Position numbers and translations under genes: made by a program
The notes under the pieces: model-generated
Databases searched by the model: none
What the model was told of the DNA's origin: nothing
What the model saw: the letters and a program-made list of their open reading frames with translations, nothing else
NCBI RefSeq assembly: GCF_000473105.1
Contig: NZ_KI421498.1
Location: 3,294,385 to 3,358,384, forward strand
Origin: Phaeobacter inhibens DSM 16374
Lineage (GTDB): Bacteria > Pseudomonadota > Alphaproteobacteria > Rhodobacterales > Rhodobacteraceae
Length of the DNA stretch: 64,000 bases
Direction: 5' to 3'
Part shown: positions 1 to 8,500 of the stretch, piece after piece
How the letters are laid out: each line of letters begins with the position of its first letter
Numbering within the stretch: position 1 is the stretch's first letter

Positions 1-2
1 TA

Positions 3-347
3 GCGGGTGCGTTGAATTTTCTAGGCCGCGAGACACTTTACGGGCGCTATTGGGGCTGCCGCGAACACCACCCCTGCCTGCATTTCGAACTGTGTTACTA
101 TCAGGCCATCGACCAGGCGATTGCCCGCGGGCTGAACCGGGTCGAAGCGGGCGCGCAGGGGGAACACAAACTGGCGCGCGGCTATCTGCCGACGCAAACG
201 CATAGTCTGCATTGGGTGGGCGATCCGGGATTTGCCGATGCCATTGCCCGCTATCTGGAGGCCGAACGCGGCGCCATCGAAGAAGAAATCGAGATCCTGA
301 CGGACTATGGTCCGTTCCGCAAACCTCATGTGGAGGAGCAACAATGA
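3..347 (+). CDS. C-terminal part of a DUF482/COG3146 GNAT-like acyltransferase (partial)
   Basis: The reading frame is open at the left edge of the window, so only about the last 114 residues are present. The fragment contains the block LYGRYWGC, then [10 protein letters not shown] and [14 protein letters not shown], which are typical of the C-terminal half of the DUF482 (FemAB/GNAT-fold) family of predicted N-acyltransferases. Members are about 380 residues, so roughly two thirds of the gene lies outside. Substrate is unknown for this family. The stop codon overlaps the phhB start in an ATGA, so the two are translationally coupled. A TTG at 12 could be read as a start but lies inside the conserved domain. 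Confidence 0.8.
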   Translation, partial: AGALNFLGRETLYGRYWGCREHHPCLHFELCYYQAIDQAIARGLNRVEAGAQGEHKLARGYLPTQTHSLHWVGDPGFADAIARYLEAERGAIEEEIEILTDYGPFRKPHVEEQQ

Positions 348-637
348 CGGAAAAACTCTCGGACGCCACCCGTGGCCCACTGCTGGATCCGCTGTTCAGC
401 GCCGGTTGGCAGGTGGTTGACGGCCGTGATGCCATCACCAAGACCTATAAATTTGACAGTTTTGTCGATGCCTTCGGCTGGATGACCCGCGCTGCGATCT
501 GGGCCGAAAAATGGGATCACCACCCGGAGTGGAGCAATGTCTACAACACCGTTACCGTGACCCTGACCACCCACGATGTGGGTGGCATCAGTGCGCTGGA
601 TGCAAAACTCGCCCGCAAGATGGAAAGCCTGTTTTAG
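344..637 (+). CDS. phhB: 4a-hydroxytetrahydrobiopterin dehydratase (pterin-4a-carbinolamine dehydratase)
   Basis: 97 residues, the normal size for the family. The enzyme dehydrates 4a-hydroxytetrahydrobiopterin so the pterin cofactor of phenylalanine hydroxylase can be recycled; it is cytosolic. The diagnostic block [16 protein letters not shown] (around residues 64-79) carries the His-His-Pro-Glu active-site motif, and a Thr/His-Asp-Val-Gly block follows. The start is chosen at the ATG overlapping the upstream stop (ATGA); longer in-frame starts upstream run through the acyltransferase gene. In organisms without phenylalanine hydroxylase, homologues serve Moco or folate metabolism, and no hydroxylase is visible here. 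Confidence 0.93.
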   Translation: MTEKLSDATRGPLLDPLFSAGWQVVDGRDAITKTYKFDSFVDAFGWMTRAAIWAEKWDHHPEWSNVYNTVTVTLTTHDVGGISALDAKLARKMESLF

Positions 638-664
638 GGCAAGGTTCCCGGCAGATAAGACCAG

Positions 665-692
665 AAAAGGCGCGGAATTGTCCGCGCCTTTT
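665..692. terminator. bidirectional hairpin terminator between phhB and the peroxiredoxin gene
   Basis: A 12-bp inverted repeat (AAAAGGCGCGGA / TCCGCGCCTTTT) with a four-base loop. The A run on one side and T run on the other allow termination on both strands, which suits the convergent flanking genes. Confidence 0.85.
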
Positions 693-711
693 GCGTTTCA
701 ACTGGTGGGGA

Positions 712-1200
712 TCAGCCCATCGCCTCAAGCAGCGCTTCGCCCGCAGACAGCTCGCATTGGCCGGGATTGTCTTCGGCGTTCATGATTTCGACCTTGCCAT
801 CGCGTGCCAGCATCGCATAGCGCAGCGAGCGCCCGATCAGACCCGCCGCAGGCGCGTCCAGCCGCATCCCGATCGCATCGGTGAAGCCGCATTCGGCGTC
901 CGATAACATGGTGATACCGGCAGCACCGGCCCCGGTCGCCTCTGACCAGGCCTTCATTACAAAGGGATCGTTGCCCGCAATGCAGATGATCTCATCCACG
1001 CCTTTGGCTGTCAGCGCGTCCTTATTGCGGATGAAACTGGGCACATGGGCCGAATGGCAGGTCGGGGTGAACGCGCCCGGCACCGCAAAAATGGCAACTG
1101 TGCGCCCTTTGGTCAGCTCGGCCATGCTCACCTGTTCAGGGCCCTCGTCTCCCATGCGGGTCAGAGTCGCCTCTGGCAGGGTTTCTCCAACGGAAATCAT
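712..1200 (-). CDS. peroxiredoxin of the Prx5 group
   Basis: 162 residues. Reduces hydrogen peroxide and organic hydroperoxides with a peroxidatic cysteine, probably using glutaredoxin or thioredoxin as reductant. The signature PGAFTPTC places the peroxidatic Cys at residue 48; further cysteines are at 73, 104 and 149, one of which could be the resolving cysteine. No signal peptide, so cytosolic. The ATG is preceded by a good ribosome-binding site (GAGAGGAA). The gene is monocistronic and convergent with phhB. Family assignment is firm; the physiological reductant is inferred only. Confidence 0.93.
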   Translation of the reverse strand: MISVGETLPEATLTRMGDEGPEQVSMAELTKGRTVAIFAVPGAFTPTCHSAHVPSFIRNKDALTAKGVDEIICIAGNDPFVMKAWSEATGAGAAGITMLSDAECGFTDAIGMRLDAPAAGLIGRSLRYAMLARDGKVEIMNAEDNPGQCELSAGEALLEAMG

Positions 1201-1324
1201 GATCTGTTCCTCTCCCGTGATTGTGTTTTATATCCTCACACATATAGGGTCGGGCAGCAGGCATGCCAGTGGGATGTAACAGCCACCAGCCGCAGACCGG
1301 GACAGCAGAAAGATAGGGGGAACC

Positions 1325-2536
1325 ATGACCCATTTCGTCGTGATCGGGGCAGGGCAGGCCGGCGCCTCGCTGGTGGCTCAGCTGCGCAAGCAGGGCTTTG
1401 AGGGCGAGATTACGCTGATCGGCAGTGAACCTGTCGTACCCTATCAGCGTCCGCCTTTGTCGAAGGCCTATCTGCTGGGTGAACTGGAGCTGGAGCGGCT
1501 CTATCTGCGGCCTGAAAGTTTCTATGCCGATAGCAATATCACCCTCAGACTGGGGCAGCAGGTGCAGGCAATTGATCCTGCCGCCAAGACCGTGACCCTC
1601 GCGGATGAGGTGCTGCACTACGACCAGCTGGCGCTCACCACCGGGTCCAGCCCGCGCCGTCTGCCTGCCGCCATTGGTGGCGATCTGGGCGGCGTCTACG
1701 TGCTGCGCGATCTGGCAGATGTGGACGCCATGGCCCCGGTGGTCAAGGAGCGCGCGCGTACCCTGATTGTGGGCGGCGGGTACATCGGGCTGGAGGCCGC
1801 CGCCGTCTGTGCCAAACGCGGGGTCTCTGTCACGCTGGTCGAGATGGCCGGCCGTATCCTGCAACGGGTGGCAGCCCCCGAAACCTCGGATTACTTCCGT
1901 GCGCTTCACACGGGCCACGGTGTCGACATCCGCGAAGGCATCGGGCTTGAGCGGCTGGAGGGCGAGAATGGCACCGTCAGCCGCGCCGTGCTCAGCGACG
2001 GCTCAACGGTTGAGGTGGATTTTGTAGTTGTCGGTGTTGGCATCACCCCCGCAAGTGATCTTGCAGAGGCTGCGGGCCTGACGCTTGAGAACGGGATCAA
2101 GGTGGATGCGCAGGGCCGTACCTCGGATCCGTCCATATGGGCCGCCGGGGATTGCGCATCTTTCCCCTATCGCGGCAACCGTATCCGGTTGGAAAGCGTG
2201 CCCAACGCCATTGATCAGGCAGAGGTCGCCGCCCGCAATATGCTTGGCGCGAATGAAACTTATGTGGCCAAGCCGTGGTTCTGGTCCGATCAATACGACG
2301 TCAAACTGCAAATCGCCGGCCTCAACACCGGCTATGACAACGTCGTCACCCGCACCGGCAGCGATGGTACCATGTCCTTCTGGTATTACACTGGCGATCA
2401 ACTGGTCGCGGTGGATGCAATGAACGACCCGCGCGCCTATATGGTGGCCAAACGCCTGATTGAGGCTGGGCGCACCGCCGACAAGGCCGTGGTGGCGGAC
2501 GTTGAGGCGGATCTGAAACCGCTCTTGCGCGCATGA
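1325..2536 (+). CDS. FAD-dependent ferredoxin/rubredoxin reductase-type oxidoreductase
   Basis: 403 residues with the layout of the oxygenase-coupled NAD(H)-dependent ferredoxin reductases. The N-terminal FAD motif is VIGAGQAGAS (about residue 5), the internal NAD(P)H-binding motif is VGGGYIGLEAA (about 148), and the second FAD motif is WAAGDCASF (about 265). A C-terminal reductase dimerisation domain with FWSDQYDVKLQIAG follows. The likely role is passing electrons from NADH to a small iron-sulfur protein of a P450 or dioxygenase, but no such partner is adjacent. The gene has its own ribosome-binding site and overlaps rsmD by ATGA. Confidence 0.9.
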   Translation: MTHFVVIGAGQAGASLVAQLRKQGFEGEITLIGSEPVVPYQRPPLSKAYLLGELELERLYLRPESFYADSNITLRLGQQVQAIDPAAKTVTLADEVLHYDQLALTTGSSPRRLPAAIGGDLGGVYVLRDLADVDAMAPVVKERARTLIVGGGYIGLEAAAVCAKRGVSVTLVEMAGRILQRVAAPETSDYFRALHTGHGVDIREGIGLERLEGENGTVSRAVLSDGSTVEVDFVVVGVGITPASDLAEAAGLTLENGIKVDAQGRTSDPSIWAAGDCASFPYRGNRIRLESVPNAIDQAEVAARNMLGANETYVAKPWFWSDQYDVKLQIAGLNTGYDNVVTRTGSDGTMSFWYYTGDQLVAVDAMNDPRAYMVAKRLIEAGRTADKAVVADVEADLKPLLRA

Positions 2537-3087
2537 GGATCATCGCCGGAGACTTTCGGGGCCGCGCGCTCACCAGCGTGGGCAAGGGCGATGCGGGCGC
2601 CCACCTGCGCCCCACCACCGACCGTGTGCGTGAAAGCCTGTTTAATGTGCTGTCGCATCTGGTCGATTTCGACGGGCTACGGGTGCTGGATCTGTTCGCA
2701 GGCACCGGTGCCCTAGGGCTTGAGGCGCTATCGCGCGGCGCGGCTGAGGCGGTGTTTGTGGATGATGGCCGGGTATCGCAGGGGCTGATCACCAAGAATA
2801 TTGATCTGCTGCGCATCAAGGACCGCGCCCGTCTCATCCGCCGCGATGCCACCCGCCTGCCGGTCAATGAGGGTGCGCCCTGTGATGTGATCTTCCTCGA
2901 TCCGCCCTATGGCAAATCGCTGGGGCAAAAGGCGCTGGCCGCCGCGACCAAGGGCGGTTGGCTGGCCGAGGATGCGTTGGTCGTCTGGGAAGAAAGCAGC
3001 CCCATGCAGCCCCCCGAAGGTTTCACTCTGCACGACAGCCGCAAATACGGTGACACGCATGTCACCCTTCTGTGGCGCGAGAGCTGA
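2533..3087 (+). CDS. rsmD: 16S rRNA (guanine(966)-N2)-methyltransferase RsmD
   Basis: 184 residues. Methylates N2 of G966 of 16S rRNA during 30S assembly, using S-adenosylmethionine. Motif I is LDLFAGTGALGLEAL (residues 52-66) and the catalytic N-methyltransferase motif DPPY is at residues 123-126. The N-terminal RIIAGDFRGR block is typical of RsmD. The ATG overlaps the upstream stop codon by ATGA, so it is co-translated with the ferredoxin reductase although the functions look unrelated. Confidence 0.96.
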   Translation: MRIIAGDFRGRALTSVGKGDAGAHLRPTTDRVRESLFNVLSHLVDFDGLRVLDLFAGTGALGLEALSRGAAEAVFVDDGRVSQGLITKNIDLLRIKDRARLIRRDATRLPVNEGAPCDVIFLDPPYGKSLGQKALAAATKGGWLAEDALVVWEESSPMQPPEGFTLHDSRKYGDTHVTLLWRES

Positions 3088-3111
3088 GCATCAGCACAAA
3101 AGGACAGCACC

Positions 3112-3780
3112 ATGCCGATCACATATCCCACGCCGAAACTGGTGATTTTTGATTGCGACGGTGTGCTGGTCGATAGCGAAACACTTAGCAATCAGGTGCT
3201 TGTCGAAAACCTTGCCCGCCACGGTCTGCAGCTGTCGCTTGCGGACTGCATGGATCTCTTTGTCGGCGGCACCATGCAGGGCGTCATGAAAAAGGCGCAG
3301 GAACTCGGCGCGGACCTGCCTGCAAACTGGGTGGATGAGGTCTACGGAGAAACCTACGCCCGTCTGCGGCAGGGCGTGGACCTCGTTCCCGGCATTCCTG
3401 ATCTTCTGGCGCTCTTGCAAGCGCGGGGCATTGCCTTTTGCGTGGCCTCCAACGGCAGCGAGGACAAGATGCGCATCACCCTTGGCCAGAACGGGCTCTG
3501 GGATCAGTTCCATCCCCAGGCGATGTTCTCTGCCCATACGCTCAAGACCGGTAAGCCCGATCCGGATCTGTTCCTTGCAGCGGCCTGTCATTTCGACGTG
3601 CAGGCCCGCGACTGTCTTGTGGTTGAAGACAGCGAAAACGGCGCCATCGCCGCCGCCCGCGCAGGCATGCGCTGCCTCGGCTTCGACCCCCACGGCAAGG
3701 GCACGCGCCTGAAGCGGCATAATGCCGAGCATATCACCGCCATGTCAGAGGTTCCGCGTCTGATAGGCCTGCGTCCCTGA
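3112..3780 (+). CDS. HAD-superfamily hydrolase (subfamily IA, phosphatase or phosphomutase type)
   Basis: 222 residues. Motif I is FDCDGVLVDSE (catalytic Asp14, acid/base Asp16), motif II is SNGS near residue 118, the conserved Lys is in KTGKPDPDLF, and motif IV is VVEDSENG. The cap domain falls between residues 20 and 90, as in beta-phosphoglucomutase-like and phosphoglycolate-phosphatase-like enzymes. The substrate cannot be read from sequence. It follows rsmD by 24 bp and ends at a hairpin, so it is the last gene of this unit. Confidence 0.88.
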   Translation: MPITYPTPKLVIFDCDGVLVDSETLSNQVLVENLARHGLQLSLADCMDLFVGGTMQGVMKKAQELGADLPANWVDEVYGETYARLRQGVDLVPGIPDLLALLQARGIAFCVASNGSEDKMRITLGQNGLWDQFHPQAMFSAHTLKTGKPDPDLFLAAACHFDVQARDCLVVEDSENGAIAAARAGMRCLGFDPHGKGTRLKRHNAEHITAMSEVPRLIGLRP

Positions 3781-3782
3781 CG

Positions 3783-3808
3783 GCACTCTCAGGTAGAGTG
3801 CGACATTT
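3783..3808 (+). terminator. hairpin after the HAD gene
   Basis: Perfect 7-bp inverted repeat GCACTCT / AGAGTGC with a five-base loop directly after the HAD stop codon, followed by a short T-containing stretch (GACATTTTC). The rest of the gap to 3966 holds only an imperfect hairpin at 3901-3923. Confidence 0.6.
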
Positions 3809-3966
3809 TCACAGCAATCTATACGCTTTGTTCAGCGGAACTCCCAACAGTCCAATCGCAGGATTTACAAGGTCCCATGTTGGACATATTCGGCCTGTGA
3901 AACGGACGATCTATCGTTCCGTTCAGCATCTCATTTCAGATGCCCAGAATTGATGTAGGACATGAT

Positions 3967-4293
3967 ATGAAACTTAATCTCCGCATTGGCCTGGCCCTTG
4001 CCAGCGCCTTGGCCCTGTCGGCCTGCGTGTCGCCTGATGTTGTCACCAAAACGCAGGTGGGGGATGCCAAGCTGACCTGCACCGAAATCACGGTGCAGCT
4101 GAACCAGCTGGAAGAGATCCGCAAAGAAGCCAAGAAGGGCAAGAGCATGTCCGGCGAGAATATCGCAGCCGCGCTGTTGTTCTGGCCCGCGGTGATCGGC
4201 AACCATTCCAACGCCAAGCAGGCGCTTGAAGCCGCGAATGAGCGTCACGAGGTTCTGGTTGCCTTGGCAGAACGCAAACGCTGCAAGCTCTGA
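3967..4293 (+). CDS. small predicted lipoprotein of unknown function
   Basis: 108 residues. An N-terminal hydrophobic segment ends in the lipobox LSAC (Cys about residue 21), so the protein is predicted to be exported and lipidated. The mature part is charged and probably helical (EEIRKEAKKGKSM) with a short hydrophobic patch AAALLFWPAVIG, followed by another helix (NAKQALEAANERHEVLVAL). I do not recognise a named family. The ATG at 3967 is preferred over an in-frame ATG at 3940 because it gives a normal lipoprotein signal and follows TAGGA. It stands alone with its own terminator. Confidence 0.8.
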   Translation: MKLNLRIGLALASALALSACVSPDVVTKTQVGDAKLTCTEITVQLNQLEEIRKEAKKGKSMSGENIAAALLFWPAVIGNHSNAKQALEAANERHEVLVALAERKRCKL

Positions 4294-4327
4294 TACCGGT
4301 ACGGGGCAATCTGTATCGCTGAACGAC

Positions 4328-4362
4328 AAAGGGGCGCGCCAGATGGCCCGCCCTTTTTTTTA
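4328..4362 (+). terminator. rho-independent terminator of the lipoprotein gene
   Basis: A GC-rich stem (AAAGGGGCG...CGCCCTTT with one bulge) followed by a run of eight or more T residues, 35 bp after the lipoprotein stop and just before the 3' end of the convergent map gene. Confidence 0.8.
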
Positions 4363-4378
4363 GTGGAGTGATACGGTC

Positions 4379-5188
4379 TCAGCCGTAGGTCGGGTGAAAC
4401 TTGCCCGCAGGCGACAGGGTGAAAATCTCAGCACCATCTGCCGTCACCCCGACCGAATGTTCAAACTGCGCAGACAGCGATTTGTCGCGGGTCACGGCGG
4501 TCCATTCATCGGCCAGAATCTTGGTTTCCGGACGGCCAAGGTTCACCATCGGCTCGATGGTGAAGAACATACCTTCCTCCAGCACCGGACCGGAGCCTGC
4601 GCGGCCATAGTGCAGCACGTTGGGCGGGGCATGGAACACCTGACCCAGACCGTGGCCGCAGAAATCCCGCACCACGCTCATACGCTGCGCTTCCACATAG
4701 GACTGGATCGCATGGCCAATGTCGCCAAAGGTATTGCCGGGTTTCACCGCCTCGATCCCCTTCATCAGGGAGTCATGGGTGACCTGGATCAGCCGCTCGG
4801 TTTTGCGCGATAGCTTGCCCGCCACATACATGCGGCTGGTGTCGCCAAACCAGCCATCGACGATGACGGTCACGTCGATATTCAGGATGTCGCCATCCTT
4901 CAGCTTCTTGTCGCCGGGAATCCCGTGACAGACCACATGGTTCACGCTGATACAGCTGGCGTGCTGATAGCCCTTGTAGCCGATGGTGGCCGAGGTCGCG
5001 CCTGCGTCCTCCACCATCTGGGTGATCAGCCGGTCCAGCTCGCCAGTGGATTGCCCCGGCACGACATGGGCTGCAATATCGTCAAGGATCCGGGCCGCCA
5101 GCGCCCCAGCCGCGTGCATTCCCGCGAAATCACCGGGTTCATAGATACGGATGCCGTCTTTTGTGGTGCGGCCGTCTTTCGATCTCAT
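4379..5188 (-). CDS. map: methionine aminopeptidase, type I
   Basis: About 269 residues. Removes the N-terminal Met from nascent proteins in the cytosol; essential in most bacteria. All five metal ligands are visible in order: Asp in LNIDVTVI, Asp in GWFGDTSRMY, His in CGHGLG, Glu in FTIEPMV and Glu in QFEHSVGV. The start at 5188 is preferred because GGAG lies nine bases upstream; an in-frame ATG at 5203, adding five residues, has no recognisable ribosome-binding site. Convergent with the small lipoprotein gene and divergent from the mscS-like gene. Confidence 0.95.
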   Translation of the reverse strand: MRSKDGRTTKDGIRIYEPGDFAGMHAAGALAARILDDIAAHVVPGQSTGELDRLITQMVEDAGATSATIGYKGYQHASCISVNHVVCHGIPGDKKLKDGDILNIDVTVIVDGWFGDTSRMYVAGKLSRKTERLIQVTHDSLMKGIEAVKPGNTFGDIGHAIQSYVEAQRMSVVRDFCGHGLGQVFHAPPNVLHYGRAGSGPVLEEGMFFTIEPMVNLGRPETKILADEWTAVTRDKSLSAQFEHSVGVTADGAEIFTLSPAGKFHPTYG

Positions 5189-5254
5189 CAGATGAGGCTC
5201 CATCGGGTGTCTTTGACATAGCTATGTAAGCGGTTCGCGCGAAAAGGGCCAGAG

Positions 5255-5284
5255 CCGGCACGGCCGCCTGCCGGGAACTTTTTT
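5255..5284 (+). other. terminator-like hairpin in the leader of the mscS-like gene
   Basis: CCGGCA / TGCCGG stem with an eight-base loop followed by GAAC and six T residues, read on the + strand. It lies between divergent map and the mscS-like gene, so no gene ends here on this strand. It could be an attenuator or transcript stop within the mscS leader. A 12-bp palindrome ACATAGCTATGT at 5216-5227 lies just upstream. Confidence 0.45.
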
Positions 5285-5345
5285 CCACATAGGCGCGTTT
5301 CCCTCCCTGACGAATTGCAATCGCACGACGGAGGACCCCGCAGCC

Positions 5346-6272
5346 ATGGACAGCATGAATGCCCTGATGGAGACTGAAATCTACAACGGAAAATCGCTGG
5401 CGGATTTGGTCACGCTGGAATTTCTCGCCCAGGCCATGGGCAGCGTGCTTGCAGCCATCGTGATCCTGCTGGCCGGGTTCATCGTCGCGAGCTGGGTCAA
5501 ACGCCGGATTGTGCAGATCGGCGACAGCCATGCCAGCCTTGATGTGACGCTATTCCACTTCCTCGGCAATCTGGCGCGCTATGTGATTCTGGCCTTTGCG
5601 GTGCTGTTTGTGCTGAACACATTTGGGGTGCAGACCACCTCCATAATTGCCGCCATCGGTGCGGCGGGCCTGGCCATTGGTCTGGCCATGCAAGGCGCGC
5701 TGTCCAACGTCGCCGCCGGCATCATGCTGATCCTGTTCCGCCCGTTCAAGCTGGGCGATTTCATTGAGGTGAATGACGAAATGGGCACGGTGAAGGAAAT
5801 CACCCTGAACAACACCGTGATCGCCAGCCTCTCCAACCTGAAGGTGATTATTCCCAACTCCGAGGTTTGGGGCAACACGATCACCAATTATTCCGAGTTT
5901 GACACCCGCCGGGCTGAATGGAATTTCGGTGTTGGCTATGGGGCGAACCTCGCCACCGCCGAACAGGTGATCCGCGACACCATCATGTCCGACAGCCGCT
6001 CGCACGCAGAGCCGGAGCCGTTCATTCAGGTCAACAATCTCAACAGCAGCTCGGTGGATTTCCTGGTGCGCGTCTGGGTCGATGCGGCGGAGTATTTTCA
6101 GTATCAGGCCGACATGAAACGTAAGGTGAAAGAGGCACTGGACGCGGCAGGAATTGATATTCCCTTCCCGACCCGCACGTTGGTTCAGGCAGGCCCTGAT
6201 GCGTCGCAGCAGGCTTCAGAAGACGGCGATCAGCAGGACAGCGCTGGAAACCGCAACGAGGCCGCTGCCTGA
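5346..6272 (+). CDS. small-conductance mechanosensitive channel (MscS family)
   Basis: 308 residues. Three membrane segments: about residues 28-50 (SVLAAIVILLAGFIVASWV), 75-95, and the pore-lining helix 100-125 with the Gly/Ala pattern AIGLAMQGALSNVAAGIM. The beta domain starts at RPFKLGDFIEV, followed by the alpha/beta C-terminal domain ending near residue 280 and an acidic, Gln-rich tail. Such channels open on hypo-osmotic shock to release solutes. Single gene with a clear GGAGGA ribosome-binding site, ending five bases from the stop of convergent sfsA. Confidence 0.93.
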   Translation: MDSMNALMETEIYNGKSLADLVTLEFLAQAMGSVLAAIVILLAGFIVASWVKRRIVQIGDSHASLDVTLFHFLGNLARYVILAFAVLFVLNTFGVQTTSIIAAIGAAGLAIGLAMQGALSNVAAGIMLILFRPFKLGDFIEVNDEMGTVKEITLNNTVIASLSNLKVIIPNSEVWGNTITNYSEFDTRRAEWNFGVGYGANLATAEQVIRDTIMSDSRSHAEPEPFIQVNNLNSSSVDFLVRVWVDAAEYFQYQADMKRKVKEALDAAGIDIPFPTRTLVQAGPDASQQASEDGDQQDSAGNRNEAAA

Positions 6273-6276
6273 GGGA

Positions 6277-6984
6277 TCAGCCCGCGATCACGCCCGCAAT
6301 CTCAACGCCTTGCGGGCTGATGTGGGTGCTGATCACCAGACGCTCCACACCGGTAGCCGCCGCCGCATCCCAAGCGGCGGCATAGATCGGGTCGATGTCG
6401 TGGGCAATCTCAAAGCGATCACAATCCTCGCGCTGCACCAGATAGAGCAGCACCGCCCGGTGGCCGGCCCGGCACATATCCGCCAGGTTGCCCAAATGTT
6501 TGGCGCCGCGCGCGGTGACGCTATCGGGGAATTCCGCCAGACCGGGCTGGCGCGATAGGGTGACGCTTTTGACTTCGACATAGCAATCGGGCAGGCCGGG
6601 CAGGCCGGGCTGGCTCAGCAGGAAATCAATGCGGCTCTTCTCGGCGTATTTCACCTCGGCCCGGACCGTTTCATAGGCCGATAGCGCTGCGATCTGGCGC
6701 GCCTCCAACGCCGATTTCAACGCGCGGTTTGGCACAGATGTATCCACACCCACCAGGGTGCCACCGGCAACCTCGACCAGCCGCCAGCCGTATTTCAGCT
6801 TTTTCTTCGGATCGTCATTCGGCTCCAGCCAGACCGCGCTGCCGGGCTCGGCCAGCCCGAGCATCGAACCGGGGTTGGCACAATGGGCAGTCACCTCGCG
6901 CCCATCCGGCAACTGGCAGTCCGCCAGAAACCTTTTGTAGCGTCGGATCAGCACGGCGGGCAGGAGAGGGGTTTGAAAGCGCAT
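6277..6984 (-). CDS. sfsA: SfsA family protein (sugar fermentation stimulation protein)
   Basis: 235 residues, the usual length. The N-terminal OB-like part has RRYKRFLAD and THCANPGSM; the C-terminal nuclease-like part carries the conserved VEVKSVTL with Glu and Lys, then FPDSVTARGAKHL. Proposed roles are DNA binding and regulation of sugar fermentation genes, or a nuclease; neither is settled. Stands alone on the minus strand, divergent from the molybdopterin-binding protein gene. Confidence 0.94.
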   Translation of the reverse strand: MRFQTPLLPAVLIRRYKRFLADCQLPDGREVTAHCANPGSMLGLAEPGSAVWLEPNDDPKKKLKYGWRLVEVAGGTLVGVDTSVPNRALKSALEARQIAALSAYETVRAEVKYAEKSRIDFLLSQPGLPGLPDCYVEVKSVTLSRQPGLAEFPDSVTARGAKHLGNLADMCRAGHRAVLLYLVQREDCDRFEIAHDIDPIYAAAWDAAAATGVERLVISTHISPQGVEIAGVIAG

Positions 6985-7034
6985 GTGACTGGGCCTATAC
7001 CTGCGCTATCATTGGATCAAGAGGAGGAGCGCAG

Positions 7035-7757
7035 ATGGCAAACCCAACCGCCGCAATGCTGGTGATCGGAGACGAAATTCTGTCCGGGCGCACCCGTGAC
7101 GCCAATATGTATTACCTCGCCGGTGAACTGACAAAACACGGCATCGACCTGCAAGAGGTTCGGGTGATCAGCGATGATGCGGCTGCGATCATCGCGGCTG
7201 TCACGGCGCTATCCGACAGCTATGACCATGTCTTCACCAGCGGAGGCATCGGCCCCACCCATGATGACATCACCGCCGATTGCATCAGCAAGGCCTTTGG
7301 TGCGCATCTGGACGTGCGCGATGATGCCCGTGCGCTGTTGCAGGCCCATTACGACAAATCCGGGCAGGAGCTGAACGCCGCCCGCCTGCGGATGGCTCGG
7401 ATCCCCGATGGCGCGACACTGATCGAAAACCCGGTGTCCACTGCGCCCGGTTTCACCCTGCGCAATGTGCATGTGATGGCCGGGGTGCCCAGCGTGTTTC
7501 AGGCCATGGTGGCCTCGGTCCTGCCGACGCTTACGGGCGGCGCGCCGCTTCTGTCGCAGACCCTGCGGGTACAGCGCGGCGAGGGCGATATCGCGCCCAT
7601 CCTGACCGCCATTGCCGAGGCTTATGATGACCTCTCCATCGGCTGTTACCCGTTCCAGCAGAACGGTGCCTTTGGCGCCAATGTGGTGGTGCGCGGTGCC
7701 GACGGCGCGCGGGTGGATGCGGCGATTACGGCGCTGGCGCGGGATCTTGATCTTTGA
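7035..7757 (+). CDS. molybdopterin-binding (MoaB/CinA N-terminal-like) protein
   Basis: 240 residues. It matches the MoCF_biosynth domain at the N-terminus of CinA: VIGDEILSGRTRDAN, VRVISDD, and the FTSGGIGPTHDD block that binds the pterin. The C-terminal nicotinamide-nucleotide amidase domain of full CinA is absent, as in the stand-alone alphaproteobacterial form. The ATG at 7035 follows a strong GAGGAGGAG; the longer open frame upstream is antisense to sfsA. The stop overlaps the next gene by TTGA. Confidence 0.9.
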   Translation: MANPTAAMLVIGDEILSGRTRDANMYYLAGELTKHGIDLQEVRVISDDAAAIIAAVTALSDSYDHVFTSGGIGPTHDDITADCISKAFGAHLDVRDDARALLQAHYDKSGQELNAARLRMARIPDGATLIENPVSTAPGFTLRNVHVMAGVPSVFQAMVASVLPTLTGGAPLLSQTLRVQRGEGDIAPILTAIAEAYDDLSIGCYPFQQNGAFGANVVVRGADGARVDAAITALARDLDL

Positions 7758-8497
7758 CCACCGCTCCCTCTTTGACCGACCCCAAATATTACGACGTCAC
7801 TGATCACACCTGGCCCGCCGCCGAGATGCGGCAGCTTGGCCCGGTTACCCTGCGCCGGGGCGATGGCGGTGGCAGCCGTGTCTCCGCAGCAACCGTCATC
7901 ACAGGCCACGCAAGCGAGGCAGAAATCACCGGCGCTGAACAGGCGATGTCGGAGATGGGACAGGATTCTCTGTTCATGATCCGCGATGGTCAGGACGCCC
8001 TTGATGCGCAGCTCGCCGCGCGGGGCTATGTGATCAAGGATCCGGTGGTGCTCTGGACCTGTCCCGTCGAACCGCTCTGCCATGTTGAAATCCCGCCGGT
8101 TACCGCCTTCTGTGTGTGGGAGCCTCTGGCCATTCAGCATGAGATCTGGGCCGCAGGCGGCATCGGTCCCGAGCGCTTTGCGGTCATGCAACGGGTGGAG
8201 GGGGCCAAGACCTCGCTGTTGGGCCGCTGTGATGATGCGCCGGGCGGCACCGGCTTTGTAGCGATCCACGGTGGCACCGCCATGGTCCACGCGCTGGAAA
8301 TTCTGTCACATCAGCGGCGCAAGGGCATGGGCGTCTGGATGATGCACCGCGCTGCGCAATGGGCCGCCGATCAGGGTGCGCGCGAACTGGCGGTTCTCTG
8401 CACCGAGGCCAACGCCGGGGCAAACGGTCTATATGCCTCACTTGGCATGCTGCGCGCCGGGCGTTACCACTATCGGCACAACCCAAAGGGAGTGTAA
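7754..8497 (+). CDS. GNAT family N-acetyltransferase
   Basis: 247 residues. The acetyl-CoA-binding GNAT core is in the C-terminal third: HALEILSHQRRKGMGVWMM (motif A, with RRKGMG as the pyrophosphate loop) and ANAGANGLYASLGM (motif B). The N-terminal half is a degenerate second GNAT fold. Substrate unknown. The TTG start overlaps the preceding stop (TTGA); this start was chosen because no good ATG follows within the conserved N-terminus. It lies in a run of four overlapping or closely spaced genes up to 10053. Confidence 0.82.
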   Translation: MTTAPSLTDPKYYDVTDHTWPAAEMRQLGPVTLRRGDGGGSRVSAATVITGHASEAEITGAEQAMSEMGQDSLFMIRDGQDALDAQLAARGYVIKDPVVLWTCPVEPLCHVEIPPVTAFCVWEPLAIQHEIWAAGGIGPERFAVMQRVEGAKTSLLGRCDDAPGGTGFVAIHGGTAMVHALEILSHQRRKGMGVWMMHRAAQWAADQGARELAVLCTEANAGANGLYASLGMLRAGRYHYRHNPKGV

Positions 8498-8500
8498 CCA

